Assembly: GCF_014651375.1 (NCBI RefSeq)
Contig: NZ_BMWT01000006.1
Coordinates: forward strand, 202,015 to 266,014
DNA: 64,000 nucleotides
Direction of reading: 5' to 3'
Source of the DNA: Tateyamaria omphalii
GTDB taxonomy: Bacteria > Pseudomonadota > Alphaproteobacteria > Rhodobacterales > Rhodobacteraceae
Part shown: positions 16,747 to 26,017 of the stretch, in pieces
Layout of the letters: each line of letters opens with the position of its first letter
Position numbering within the stretch: position 1 is the stretch's first letter
Made by a program: the position numbers and the translations under genes
The notes under the pieces: model-generated
What the model saw: the letters and a program-made list of their open reading frames with translations, nothing else
What the model was told of the DNA's origin: nothing
Databases searched by the model: none

Positions 16747-17726
16747 GTCAGGGCTCAGGTCCTTCGGTCGCTGCTCAGGCGGCGGCCGTTCACAATGCGC
16801 AACAGGCCGAACAGTCCCGTCGAAGCAGGATGACGTTTGGTCTGTTCGTTGTTCTCATTCTGTCAGCCGCGATAGTCTATTCACTTGTGCCTTGGTCTAG
16901 GCTTTCGGTGTGGGCGGCGCAGGAGCAGAGAGTGTTCCAAAACGCGATGGTCAGCGCATTGCGGGCGATCCGTGATGGCGATTGTCTCGCAGTTTTTTCG
17001 CTTTGCTCCGCCACCGCCGTGTATGGATTTGTGCACGCGCTTGGCCCGGGGCATGGCAAAGTCCTTCTGGGGGGCGCAGCGTTGGCCAGTGGCGTGACGA
17101 TGCGGCGTATGGTGGTACTGACACTGGCGTCCAGCTTGTCACAATCCGCTGCTGCGATTGCATTGGTTCTTGCCGCGGCATTCGTGCTGGGCTGGGCAAC
17201 CAGGGATATCGTCGGGTGGACGGAAACCTGGTTGGCACCGGCAAGTGCGCTTGCGATTGCCGGGATCGGCGTGCTGTTGAACGTGAGGGGGCTGCGATCA
17301 TGGAATGATGTGCGATCGGAACGTAATCGGTTGCTTGATGATGCCTGTGGCTGTGGCCACTCGCACGGCCCAACCATGGCTCAGGTCCAAAACCTCACCT
17401 CCTTTAGAGACGCGGCCGCGATTGTTCTGAGCATTGCCATGCGGCCATGTACTGGGGCCTTGTTTCTTTTGGTGATTGCATTGCGCTTGGATATCTTTGC
17501 TGTCGGTTGTCTTGCCGTTCTCACGATGGGGTTGGGTACCGCGTCATTCAATCTGCTTGTTGCATCTGCCGGGATTGGGGTGCGGCGGTTGACAGCTCTG
17601 CCGTTGAACAGCCAGATGATGCAGCAGTTCTCGGCGTATGTGCACATAGGCTGCGGAACACTTATTGCCGTACTGAGTTTGGCGCTGGCGCGAACCTATC
17701 TGGACAGCTCATTTGTTTTCCCTTAG
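16737..17726 (+). CDS. NicO/ZevB-like metal transporter
   Basis: A 329-residue inner-membrane protein with about six or seven segments. The NicO-family motif HALGPGHGK is in the second membrane region, and a cytosolic loop carries CGCGHSHG. It overlaps znuA and lies between znuA and Zur-linked GTPases, so Zn(II) rather than Ni/Co is the probable substrate, as for ZevB of Haemophilus. ZevB normally works with a periplasmic ZevA; none is visible here, and the His-rich ZnuA could take that place (inference). The first 28 residues are a polar extension before the first membrane segment. Confidence 0.75.
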   Translation: MPLSQGSGPSVAAQAAAVHNAQQAEQSRRSRMTFGLFVVLILSAAIVYSLVPWSRLSVWAAQEQRVFQNAMVSALRAIRDGDCLAVFSLCSATAVYGFVHALGPGHGKVLLGGAALASGVTMRRMVVLTLASSLSQSAAAIALVLAAAFVLGWATRDIVGWTETWLAPASALAIAGIGVLLNVRGLRSWNDVRSERNRLLDDACGCGHSHGPTMAQVQNLTSFRDAAAIVLSIAMRPCTGALFLLVIALRLDIFAVGCLAVLTMGLGTASFNLLVASAGIGVRRLTALPLNSQMMQQFSAYVHIGCGTLIAVLSLALARTYLDSSFVFP

Positions 17727-17735
17727 AAATGTAAT

Positions 17736-17748
17736 GTTATTACATAAC
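17736..17748 (+). promoter_or_regulatory. Zur-type box
   Basis: GTTATTACATAAC is a perfect palindrome with arms GTTAT/ATAAC around TAC, set in AAATGTAATGTTATTACATAAC-like AT-rich sequence. It sits 16 bp upstream of the GTG start of the first COG0523 GTPase and probably gives the distal part of the island its own zinc-repressed promoter. Confidence 0.75.
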
Positions 17749-17763
17749 TGAAGTTGTGGTATT

Positions 17764-18903
17764 GTGACTGACGCCTCGATGACCTCTCGGATGAAATCGG
17801 AAGATACGCGTATTCCAGTGACACTGCTCACGGGTTTCCTTGGTGCTGGTAAGACGACCCTGTTGAACCGAATCCTCAAAGATGCCTCATCGGGACCTGT
17901 TGCTGTCATTGTGAACGAGTTTGGTGAGGCCGGTCTTGATCACGAGTTGATTGAGGCTGTGGACGATGACGCCGACATTATGTTGATGCAATCCGGTTGC
18001 CTGTGTTGTTCGATCCGGGGGGACCTGTCCAACACGGTTTTCAAGCTACTGGTGCGGCGCGACAAAGGCGAATTGGCATTTGATCGCGTGGTTATCGAAA
18101 CAACAGGTCTCGCCGATCCGGGACCAATCATGCAAACACTTTTGGTGGACCCGTTTCTGGGCACCAACACTCGGATGGACGGAGTTGTCACTGTGGTGGA
18201 TGCCGTCAACGGTCCTGCCACTCTTGATGCCCAGTTTGAGGCCGTGTCGCAGGTCGCCCTTGCGGAATTGATTGTCCTCAGCAAAACGGATCTCGTTCCG
18301 GAGCCGACTGTTCAGAGTGTGACCGACCGATTGCGCGCACTGAACCCGACAGCCGAGATCCATCGCGCGTCCAATTCTGGTTTCGGACCGGCCAAGCTCT
18401 GGGGTTTGACCGCCATGCGAAAGAACGTGACGCAGCAGGAAGCCATTTCCTGGACCATGCCACAGAAGAATGCTCCGGCGCCGCTCAATAATTTGTCCGG
18501 CATGATGCCAGCCGCGGGGCGAGCACCCGTCACTACAAGCGAATTCAGCCGGCACGACACGGAGATCACTTCGATTTCGATCGTTTTGGATGAACCCGTT
18601 GACGAAGCGGTGTTCGACAAATGGTTCGACACGCTGATCACACACAAGGGGCGGGATATTCTACGTGTTAAAGGCATCTTGTTCCTAAAAGGATTGGACG
18701 TGCCGTTCGCCTTTCACGGCGTCCAGCACATTTTCGATCCGCCGATACCCTTGACCCACTGGTCGGGCGACGACCGCCGCACCCGTATCGTCCTGATCGG
18801 GCGAAACCTGAACCGATCCGAAATCCAGCGCAGCCTCGAACTGTTGCGCCTGGGACAATCTCAAAGCCAAGCACGCCAAATGGAGAGCCAAACGCATGAC
18901 TGA
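17764..18903 (+). CDS. COG0523 GTPase, zinc-linked metallochaperone 1
   Basis: A 379-residue CobW/COG0523 P-loop GTPase. Walker [10 protein letters not shown] is at 24-32, the metal-binding C-x-C-C is in [10 protein letters not shown] (about 80), the switch region is [11 protein letters not shown], and the guanine-specificity motif is LSKTD instead of NKxD. The C-terminal CobW domain follows. The start is GTG at 17764. With a Zur box immediately upstream it is probably a zinc-starvation metallochaperone of the ZagA/ZNG1 type; its client is unknown. It overlaps the second GTPase by 8 bp. Confidence 0.88.
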   Translation: MTDASMTSRMKSEDTRIPVTLLTGFLGAGKTTLLNRILKDASSGPVAVIVNEFGEAGLDHELIEAVDDDADIMLMQSGCLCCSIRGDLSNTVFKLLVRRDKGELAFDRVVIETTGLADPGPIMQTLLVDPFLGTNTRMDGVVTVVDAVNGPATLDAQFEAVSQVALAELIVLSKTDLVPEPTVQSVTDRLRALNPTAEIHRASNSGFGPAKLWGLTAMRKNVTQQEAISWTMPQKNAPAPLNNLSGMMPAAGRAPVTTSEFSRHDTEITSISIVLDEPVDEAVFDKWFDTLITHKGRDILRVKGILFLKGLDVPFAFHGVQHIFDPPIPLTHWSGDDRRTRIVLIGRNLNRSEIQRSLELLRLGQSQSQARQMESQTHD

Positions 18904-20110
18904 TACCCGACTTCCCGTGACCGTCCTGTCCGGCTTTCTGGGCGCGGGCAAAACGACATTGCTTAACCGCGTCTTGAACAACCGGGAAGGGCGCCGCGTC
19001 GCCGTGATCGTCAATGACATGTCCGAGGTGAACATTGACGCCGACCTTGTACGTGCAGACACGGAATTGTCGCGCACGGATGAAACGCTGGTCGAGATGT
19101 CCAATGGCTGCATCTGCTGCACGCTGCGCGATGACCTTCTGGATGAAGTGCGCCGCCTCGCTGCCGAAGGGCGCTTTGACTATCTTCTGATTGAATCCAC
19201 TGGGATTTCCGAACCTCTCCCCGTGGCGGCAACATTCGACTTCCGCGACGAATTTGGCGACAGCCTGTCAGATGTCTCGCGGCTCGACACCATGGTGACG
19301 GTCGTCGATGCGGTGAACCTGCTCAATGATTATTCCAGCCATGATTTCCTGAGTGATCGTGGTGAAACGCTGGGCGAGGAAGACGACAGAACCTTGGTGA
19401 ACCTGCTGGTCGAACAAATCGAATTTGCAGACGTTGTTATCCTGAACAAGGTTGCAGATGCGGGGCTACAAAAAACCGATGCGGCGCGCAAGATCATCCG
19501 CAGCCTGAACGCAGACGCCAAGATCATAGAGGCCAATCACTCCGATGTGGCTGCCGATGAAATTTTGGATACCGGCATGTTCGATTTTGAAAAGGCCCAC
19601 GAACATCCCATGTGGGCCAAAGAGCTGTATGGCTTCGCAGATCACGTGCCCGAGACAGAAGAATACGGGGTCGCCAGTTTTGTCTATCGTGCGCGTCAGC
19701 CATTTGAGCCGGAAAAGATCATGGAGGCTTTGAACGGAGACCTGCCTGGTGTGATTAGGGCCAAGGGGCATTTCTGGCTGGCGACGCGCCCCAACTGGGT
19801 CGCCGAGTTTTCGCTGGCGGGCGCGTTGTCATCGGTTAAACCGCTTGGAACATGGTGGGCATCGGTCCCGAAAGACCGTTGGCCAGATCATGAGAGCGCC
19901 CGGGCCTACATGGCAGCGCATTGGTCAGAGCCGTGGGGCGATCGGCGGCAAGAGATCGTGTTCATTGGTGCAGGCATTGACTGGCCCGCACTCAAGGCCA
20001 AGCTGGATGATTGTCTAGTGCCCGAACAGGTGGCCTCGGACCCCAATATGCTGCCTCTTGACCTGCCTGATCCGTTCCCCGGCTGGCGTCGGGTGGAGGA
20101 AGCTGCGTGA
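18896..20110 (+). CDS. COG0523 GTPase, zinc-linked metallochaperone 2 (YciC/ZigA-like)
   Basis: A 404-residue COG0523 GTPase, distinct from its neighbour. It has Walker [10 protein letters not shown] (about 12-20), [13 protein letters not shown] with the C-x-C-C motif, [12 protein letters not shown], and guanine motif LNKVA. The C-terminal CobW domain includes [11 protein letters not shown] and FIGAGIDW. This long form resembles the YciC/ZigA subgroup expressed under zinc limitation. The pair may have separate clients or form a heterodimer (inference). Its stop overlaps the DUF1826 start by 4 bp. Confidence 0.9.
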   Translation: MTDTRLPVTVLSGFLGAGKTTLLNRVLNNREGRRVAVIVNDMSEVNIDADLVRADTELSRTDETLVEMSNGCICCTLRDDLLDEVRRLAAEGRFDYLLIESTGISEPLPVAATFDFRDEFGDSLSDVSRLDTMVTVVDAVNLLNDYSSHDFLSDRGETLGEEDDRTLVNLLVEQIEFADVVILNKVADAGLQKTDAARKIIRSLNADAKIIEANHSDVAADEILDTGMFDFEKAHEHPMWAKELYGFADHVPETEEYGVASFVYRARQPFEPEKIMEALNGDLPGVIRAKGHFWLATRPNWVAEFSLAGALSSVKPLGTWWASVPKDRWPDHESARAYMAAHWSEPWGDRRQEIVFIGAGIDWPALKAKLDDCLVPEQVASDPNMLPLDLPDPFPGWRRVEEAA

Positions 20111-20760
20111 TTACGGAGCAAACAAAGGTCACGGATGCCGCCATCGGGGTAGGCATCGCCGACCAGCCCGAAGAGTTGTCGGTCATCCACAAGCCGGGTT
20201 GTGCTGCCGCTATATGGCGGCGGCAATTGCCCAAAGGGTTTGATACGTGGATCGACGGGATCAATCCGGACAACCTGCCGTCTGGCCGGCTAGTCCTGCG
20301 TCCTGACGGCGTGGCGTCGTCCGTTCAACAGCTTTGTGATCAAGCGGGGCTGCGCAACAGCGCACAGCGCGATTGGTTGACCGCAGATATAGCCGATCTC
20401 GCCAAACGCTTTGCCGACTTAATGCGTGCGCCATACCTTCGGTTTCGCTTAGATGTGATCAGCACAAATGCCTGTCGCCGTTTTCATATCGATGCCATCA
20501 CGTCCCGACTTATCTGCACGTATCGTGGCACTGGCACGCAGTATGGTGTTTCAACGGATGGATCGGAACCAAAACGCGTGTTCACAGTGGGCACAGGATC
20601 GCCGATGATCATGCGTGGATCGTTGTGGCCAGAGACGCCAAAATCCGGCTTGCTGCACCGCTCCCCTCCGATCGAAGGCAGTGGTGAGACCCGGCTTGTA
20701 CTTGTATTGGACCCGGTTTCAGAGCTTGACGAGATCGGGGATGTCTGCGGATCTTTGTGA
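20107..20760 (+). CDS. DUF1826 protein
   Basis: A 217-residue cytosolic protein of the DUF1826 family, which recurs downstream of COG0523 GTPases in Zur regulons. Conserved stretches include [19 protein letters not shown] (with Cys and His that could bind metal) and [21 protein letters not shown]. The latter, with the HxD pair, resembles the cupin/2-oxoglutarate-oxygenase fold. Biochemical function is unknown. The start is a GTG at 20107 that overlaps the upstream stop, so it is coupled to the GTPase gene and is the last gene of the zinc island. Confidence 0.85.
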   Translation: MITEQTKVTDAAIGVGIADQPEELSVIHKPGCAAAIWRRQLPKGFDTWIDGINPDNLPSGRLVLRPDGVASSVQQLCDQAGLRNSAQRDWLTADIADLAKRFADLMRAPYLRFRLDVISTNACRRFHIDAITSRLICTYRGTGTQYGVSTDGSEPKRVFTVGTGSPMIMRGSLWPETPKSGLLHRSPPIEGSGETRLVLVLDPVSELDEIGDVCGSL

Positions 20761-20815
20761 CAGGCAGCCTCTGACCTGCGAAGTCTCTGACCAACCGCAG
20801 GGCGCCCGTGCGTCG

Positions 20816-21226
20816 TTACTCAGCCGCCTCTCGGACATCCGCAATTGTTGTAAGAGACAGCCGCTGGATCAAGCTTGTTTCAATGTCGCGCATGATTTTA
20901 GACACTCTGGTCTCGAGCGCTTGCTCGACCGAGCACATGTCGGAGTCTGCTTCGGGTTTTGATGCGATCAAGCTCTCTTCAAGCGCCATGTAAACATCCG
21001 CCAATGTGATCTTGTGTGGTGGGCGCGCAAGTTTCCATCCCCCTGCATGACCACGTTCGGACGTCAGTAAACCGGCGTTTCGCAGTTTGCCCAGAACCCG
21101 GCGGACGACCACAGGATTGGTGCCGGCATGCGCGGCGATTTCCGCTGAAGTTTGCGACCGGTCTGCATCAAAAGACATATGGCCGAGAGAATGCAGGGCA
21201 AGTGACAGGCGCGAGTTACGTTTCAT
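20816..21226 (-). CDS. Rrf2-family transcription regulator
   Basis: A 136-residue winged-helix regulator. The HTH (about 20-50: TSAEIAAHAGTNPVVVRRVLGKLRNAGLL) and wing (SERGHAGGWKLARPP) are typical of Rrf2. Only one cysteine (SDMCSVEQAL, near 93) is present instead of the three that bind Fe-S in IscR/NsrR, so an Fe-S sensor role is doubtful; a thiol or ligand sensor is possible. The ATG at 21226 follows GGGGAGATTG. No adjacent target is obvious. Confidence 0.85.
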   Translation of the reverse strand: MKRNSRLSLALHSLGHMSFDADRSQTSAEIAAHAGTNPVVVRRVLGKLRNAGLLTSERGHAGGWKLARPPHKITLADVYMALEESLIASKPEADSDMCSVEQALETRVSKIMRDIETSLIQRLSLTTIADVREAAE

Positions 21227-21493
21227 CAATCTCCCCTGACAGGCGACAGCACCTCGCGACGCTTGGCTGTCCTGTGTGTATCAGTCTCGGTATTTTTCTC
21301 ATCGCTCAGCCAAAACTTAACTTACAGCGCAGTTTAACTCCGTTCTCCACCGCTGGAAACCTGAAGCGCCAAGTGCACGGGACAGTCACACATCCCTTGG
21401 CGAAACACACTCCCCGTCGCTGCTGGGACCCGCATATTTCCATCATCGGGACCATCGCGTCTCCGCAATGCTCCCGATCAGCAGCGTGACGTG

Positions 21494-21883
21494 TCAGTTG
21501 CCTTCGCCCAAGTGGACAAAACTCATTTTGTTTCCATCCAGATCACGAACATAAGCACCGTAGAAATCGGGGCCATACATTGGCCTTGGACCAGGGTCCC
21601 CCTCGTTTGTACCACCTTTTGACAAGGCGATCTGATGGGCGGCGTCGACCTCAGCTTGGCTCTCGCATGCGAGGCCCACCATGTTGCCGTTCCCGACAGT
21701 TGCTGCTTCTCGATTGTGTGGGGTGGTCACCCAAATGCGACCGCCGCCGCGCAATTGATAGCAAACTGCGTGTGGCATGAATTCTGCGACCAGTTTGCCG
21801 CCAATGGCGGGCAGGACAGCATCAAAGAAATCGCGGGCCTTGGCGACATCGTTTGAACCGAGCATGACATAGTTAAGTGACAA
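21494..21883 (-). CDS. VOC-superfamily (glyoxalase/dioxygenase-like) protein
   Basis: A protein of about 129 residues with two beta-alpha-beta-beta-beta modules of the vicinal oxygen chelate fold (LNYVMLGSNDVAKARDFFDAVLP near the N-terminus; YGAYVRDLDGNKMSFVHLG at the end). Potential metal ligands include His of MPHAVCYQL and the terminal region. I prefer a TTG start at 21883, which follows AGAAGGAAAC at a normal distance; an ATG at 21937 extends the frame by 18 unconserved-looking residues. Substrate unknown. Confidence 0.75.
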   Translation of the reverse strand: MSLNYVMLGSNDVAKARDFFDAVLPAIGGKLVAEFMPHAVCYQLRGGGRIWVTTPHNREAATVGNGNMVGLACESQAEVDAAHQIALSKGGTNEGDPGPRPMYGPDFYGAYVRDLDGNKMSFVHLGEGN

Positions 21884-21937
21884 TTGAGAGTTTCCTTCTG
21901 ACTTTTGTCGGACGGCACTGCCATTATTGCTGCGCAT

Positions 21938-22406
21938 GTCCGGGATTGGGTGTCAGCCTACGGCTGGACGCAATTTTTGAGAGACGAAATATCTGCATTC
22001 ACGAAATGCCTTCTGCCTAGTTTGAGTTACAAAAAGGATCAATGCACGTGGATTGCGTTGTTTTTCTTTAGCGACAGAGTGCCACGTTCCATGTTGTCTT
22101 ACCCGGCTCCGTGAACTTTCCAGATCGAATTGACCGAACGGTCCTTTGGCTTGGACAGCCAAAGGCGGATTTGAGCATGAGGTCATGTTTTCGGTTTTAC
22201 ATGGGCTTAAAGCCTCGTTGCCCCAAGGCATAAGCGTTCTGTCATATAATGTAACAAGTGAAGTTTCGTAAGGGTTTACTCTACGCTTGCAGCAACTGTA
22301 ACTGCGGGGGACCAAGACGACACATGATGCAATCTGTGTGGCTCAGAACCATCACCACGACCAAGCGAAATGCCTTTGTATGCTGATCCGAGAAAAGGAC
22401 ATATAA
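21938..22406. other. Intergenic, no gene seen
   Basis: About 470 bp of comparatively AT-rich sequence between the VOC gene and the thrS remnant. I see no gene, repeat or regulatory motif that I would defend. Confidence 0.45.
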
Positions 22407-22852
22407 ATGATCCACGTCAGCTGCTGGACGGCGCGACCCGAGTGTTCTCACCAGATGCAACAGCGGCGGGGCTCGCCGCTTACATCAGCAAGAGCCTTGC
22501 AAAACGAACGGTTGCAGCAGTTGTTGATGCGCGTTGACGGGCCTTTTTGCCCCTCTAACAGACGGCTCAATTGTTAACCAATTGATCGTGACAATCCACC
22601 TGCTCTGCGCTGATCCGCCATGATCTGGCGCACATCTTGGTTGAAGCAGTTCAAACCTTGTCGCCCGTTACAAAGACAGCGATCGGTCCCGCAATTCAGC
22701 ACATACTCTACTATGATTTTGATCGTAAAACGCCTTTCATGTCAGAGGGCCCTCCGCTGATCGAAAGGGAGATGCGTGAGGTTATTGTGGCGCGTACCGC
22801 GTTCACACGCGAGGTTTGGTCTCGCGAACGAGCATTTCGAGGCGGCGAGTGA
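22407..22852 (+). pseudogene. Threonyl-tRNA synthetase N-terminal remnant
   Basis: This is a decayed 5' fragment of a thrS-like gene. The start is preserved (AAAAGGACATATAA then ATG, reading MIHVS). A one-base shift then gives the TGS domain (LLDGATRVFSPD, ISKSLAKRTVAAVVD). After further disruption the editing-domain start is readable: ALIRHDLAHILVEAVQ, IGPAIQHILYYDFDRKTPF and REVIVARTAFTREVWSR, ending at TGA 22850-22852. The catalytic and anticodon domains are absent. A working thrS must exist elsewhere. It is followed by an iron-alcohol-dehydrogenase remnant, so the segment looks like a graveyard of broken genes. Confidence 0.75.
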
Positions 22853-23099
22853 GCCTTGGAGCCTGGCCCTTTTGAATGTAGTTCCGGAAGAGAAGCTGTG
22901 ACAGTGTATCGTAAAGGCCATTGCCTCGATCCTGGGCGCTGACCAGATCTGCGCTACACTGGTGACTTTGGAGTTGCGGTTCAAACTGACGCCTGTGGCT
23001 GAGTCCGATGGCGCAAGGATGCAAAAAAATGCTGAGCCGCATCCAGGGCATGGCAATTGCAGACAACCCGGCTTGAACGCGCACCTCGGTGGTTTTCAC

Positions 23100-23561
23100 A
23101 CCCGATGGTGCAAATTCGGGCTCTGGGGCGAGGAACTGATGTTTGCGCAGGCGGTGCTGGACCCCGAGTTGATCGTGAGCCTGCCGCCACATCTCGCTGC
23201 TTGGACCGGAGTCGATGCGATGGCCCATGCGCTTGAAGGGGCCATCGCCCGGACCACCGGTCCCGCTGGCCTTCTTCATGGTCTCGAAGCCCTGTGCATT
23301 CTCAGCGGTGCCTTGCGGCAAGCTGCTGTCGACGGCAGCAATACCGAAATGCGGGGCTGCGTGCTGTGGGGTAGAATGGTTGCCGACCTCGCCTTGCACA
23401 ACTGCAATACGCACATTGGGCACAATGTCTGTCAGGCGCTCGCTCCTTGGCCAGTGTTCATCATGGGCTTGCGACGAGATTGGTCCTGGAAGTCAGCCTG
23501 CCTTGGCTGGTATCCGGTCCAGTCGGTGCGTCCAACTAAGCTCAAGCTGCACACGCTTTAG
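23100..23561 (+). pseudogene. Iron-containing alcohol dehydrogenase remnant
   Basis: A frame with the central part of a group III (iron) alcohol dehydrogenase: FAQAVLDPELIVSLPPHLAA, WTGVDAMAHALEGAIA with the expected His, then LEALCILSGALRQAAVDGS and ARM/LALHNCNTHIGHNVCQAL. The N-terminal nucleotide-binding half is missing and the C-terminus dissolves into unrelated sequence (GLRRDWSWKSA onward). No start codon or ribosome site suits it. The metal-binding His set is incomplete, so it should be inactive. Confidence 0.65.
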
Positions 23562-23705
23562 TGGAACTGCCATCGCAGAGGCTGTGCCTGAAGCATTCTC
23601 CACCTTCATCCGGGCACGTCATATTGCCGCTGAATTGCCACACACATGTGCTTGGGCAACCGACACAGCGCTCGGCACCGAGACGAAGAATGTCGCGAAC
23701 ATAGT

Positions 23706-24053
23706 ATGACGCAAAATACTGCTTGTGAAATGACACATGACGATTTGGAGGGCATCGCGGCGCGGATGACGCGCCTGCCCCTGATGTCTGCAATAGCTCA
23801 GGCTGAAAGCCGTCTGCCAAGACCTGGCGCTTTGCCGCTCGAAACTGTGCTGGACGCTGGACAGCTCATGAGGATGTTCCCAACCAAAGGTGGGTTGTCC
23901 GATGACGCCACCATCTGCAACACAAAGTTGCCTAAAGGAAGATGGCTGTTCAAAAACATGGTACCCTTGGCCCTGTATCCCATGTTCGGAAGGCTGCTGA
24001 AGACGCGCCCGTACGGAAACCCCAAAACAGAACTGGTAGCTCTTTCAGGGTGA
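23706..24053 (+). CDS. Hypothetical protein or gene remnant
   Basis: A 115-residue frame from an ATG at 23706 without a convincing ribosome site. Composition is protein-like (for example SAIAQAESRLPRPGALPLET and FKNMVPLALYPMFGRLLKT), but I recognise no family. It sits between two decayed genes and the amidase, so it may itself be a fragment. Confidence 0.3.
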   Translation: MTQNTACEMTHDDLEGIAARMTRLPLMSAIAQAESRLPRPGALPLETVLDAGQLMRMFPTKGGLSDDATICNTKLPKGRWLFKNMVPLALYPMFGRLLKTRPYGNPKTELVALSG

Positions 24054-24142
24054 TCGTCCTAGTCTGACTTCAACCCTCAGCACAACTCTTGAGGGCGCCC
24101 GATTGGGCGCTGCTTGCGTGTGAAAGTAACCGGAGTACCGAT

Positions 24143-25567
24143 ATGTCGAACACAGCACCACTTTGGCAATGGAGCGCCAAGGACATCACGACAGCGACGC
24201 GGTCCGGCGACATCTCCGCGACAGAGGTGACTGAGGCTGCCATTGCGCGGATGGATATGGTCAATCCAAAGCTGAACGCTGTTGTTGAAAGTCTTGCAGA
24301 CGAAGCGCGAGAGCAAGCGCGCCAACTCGATGTCAGTGACGCGCCCAAAGGTTCGCTGCATGGTGTCCCGGTCACGATCAAAATCAATGTCGACCAGAAA
24401 GGGCATGCGACATCAAATGGGGTGCCGGCCTTCAAGGACGTGATCGCACCAGAGGACGCGCCGCTTGTGCGCAATCTCAAAGCCGCCGGCGCGGTGGTTG
24501 TCGGCCGCACGAATACACCCGAGTTTTCTTTTCGCGCCGATACCGACAATCCGCTCTACGGTCGGACCTACAACCCTTGGGGGCGGCACATGTCCGCTGG
24601 CGGGTCTTCTGGCGGCGCTGGCTCGGCCGTCATGGCGGGTATTGGTGCGCTGGCACATGGCAATGACATCGGCGGCTCGCTGCGTTTTCCTGCATCGGCC
24701 AACGGGGCGGTCACCGTCAAGCCGGGCTTGGGCCGCGTGCCCGCCTGGAACCCCAGCCAACACAGTGAACGGGGGCTTTTGGCACAATCAATGTCAGTTC
24801 AGGGGCTGATCACACGCAACGCTGGCGATCTCCATGTGTCCATGCCTTCGCTGATCGCTGCTGACCCCCGCGACCCATTCCATGTGCCTTTGCCTTGGCG
24901 GGGTGCACCACTGGCCAAGCCGATCCGCGTTGCCGTTGCGCGGGATGATTTTGGGTTCGGGATGCATCCCGACGTAAGCGCCGCGCTTGACAAGGCGGCT
25001 GCCGCGCTGACCGACGCCGGCTACGCCGTCGAAGCGGTCGAACCGCCACTGTCTCGCGAAACCGGAGAAGTTGGCTACCGCGCGTTGATGGGCGAGGTCC
25101 AAGCCCTCCTAAAAGACGACATTCAAGCCTACGGTTCGGAAACCTTGCAGGCCATTTTTAATGCGTACTACGAACAGTTTCCACCGTATCAAGGGACAGA
25201 ACTGTTACGGATGCTTGCTCACAGAACGCATTATGCGCGGCAATGGTCTTTGTTTTTACAAGACTATCCGCTGGTGCTGACGCCGTTCATGCTGCAACCG
25301 TTTTTCACGGCCAACCGGGACGCAGAAGGGGCCGACGGGGTGCGCGAGGCGCTGGGTCAATCGCATTGGTCCTTCATCATGAATTTCCTGGGGCTGCCTG
25401 CCGGGAACATGCCAACACATATTGCCGAATTAACAAGCGGACCGCAGCCAATTGGCGTGCAAATCGCCGGGCAAAGATGGCGTGAAGACCTGATCGTCGA
25501 TGCGATGCAGGCTATCGAGGCACGGATACCTCCGGCTTGCGAAACCCTTTGGCAAAGGGGCGTGTAG
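24143..25567 (+). CDS. Amidase-signature hydrolase
   Basis: A 474-residue amidase-signature enzyme that hydrolyses a carboxamide. The Ser-cisSer-Lys triad is present: Lys in PVTIKINVDQKG, the cis-Ser in SAGGSSGGAG and the nucleophile Ser in DIGGSLRFPA (about residue 175-180). It probably acts in the cytosol; no signal peptide is visible. The ATG at 24143 follows CGGAG at a normal distance. It ends with TAG. Substrate cannot be assigned; GatA is unlikely because no gatB/gatC neighbours are present. Confidence 0.9.
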   Translation: MSNTAPLWQWSAKDITTATRSGDISATEVTEAAIARMDMVNPKLNAVVESLADEAREQARQLDVSDAPKGSLHGVPVTIKINVDQKGHATSNGVPAFKDVIAPEDAPLVRNLKAAGAVVVGRTNTPEFSFRADTDNPLYGRTYNPWGRHMSAGGSSGGAGSAVMAGIGALAHGNDIGGSLRFPASANGAVTVKPGLGRVPAWNPSQHSERGLLAQSMSVQGLITRNAGDLHVSMPSLIAADPRDPFHVPLPWRGAPLAKPIRVAVARDDFGFGMHPDVSAALDKAAAALTDAGYAVEAVEPPLSRETGEVGYRALMGEVQALLKDDIQAYGSETLQAIFNAYYEQFPPYQGTELLRMLAHRTHYARQWSLFLQDYPLVLTPFMLQPFFTANRDAEGADGVREALGQSHWSFIMNFLGLPAGNMPTHIAELTSGPQPIGVQIAGQRWREDLIVDAMQAIEARIPPACETLWQRGV

Positions 25568-26017
25568 GCGTTCCGTCTCGAGCAGAGTCTGCGAACCTGC
25601 TCGGCCATCGAAATTCACATCGAGATGGTGGTGTTGCATGCCAACATGCGTGTGACCTTTCCCGGATTGGAAATCCTGCCTTGGTCAGGCTGTATTGGTG
25701 AGGACGCAGTTGATCTCAGCCATTGTCCGATCGGTTGCTGATGCCTGAGGCCTTGGCGGCTTTGCAAACACTGTCACAGTTGAACGGTCATGAAGATCGT
25801 TTCTTCTGTGGCGCTGATCCTGAGCCTCCGGACCCCCATTTCCGGGGCTTTCGCAAGTGGCGAAACCGGTCTGCACACATTTGAGCTGACCACGGCGAAA
25901 TCGTGATGATCGGCGGGGCTGCCCACCCCGACCAACTTTGGGATGTAGACAGTGCAGTCGGCCCAATGTCGCATAGAAGGCTCGTGACGCGTGTCTTAGG
26001 GCAAGCCTCTCAATTGC
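25568..26017. other. Intergenic with a short export-signal remnant
   Basis: About 450 bp between the amidase and RND genes. At 25790-25906 a 38-codon frame starts with a good signal peptide (MKIVSSVALILSLRTPISGA) and then ETGLHTFELTT, resembling the start of an exported alpha/beta hydrolase, but it stops at once. I read it as gene debris. Nothing else is seen. Confidence 0.4.

Noticed and set aside
22803..23423. 206-codon minus-strand frame
   Set aside because: The plus strand shows recognisable iron-ADH sequence; the minus product has no features.
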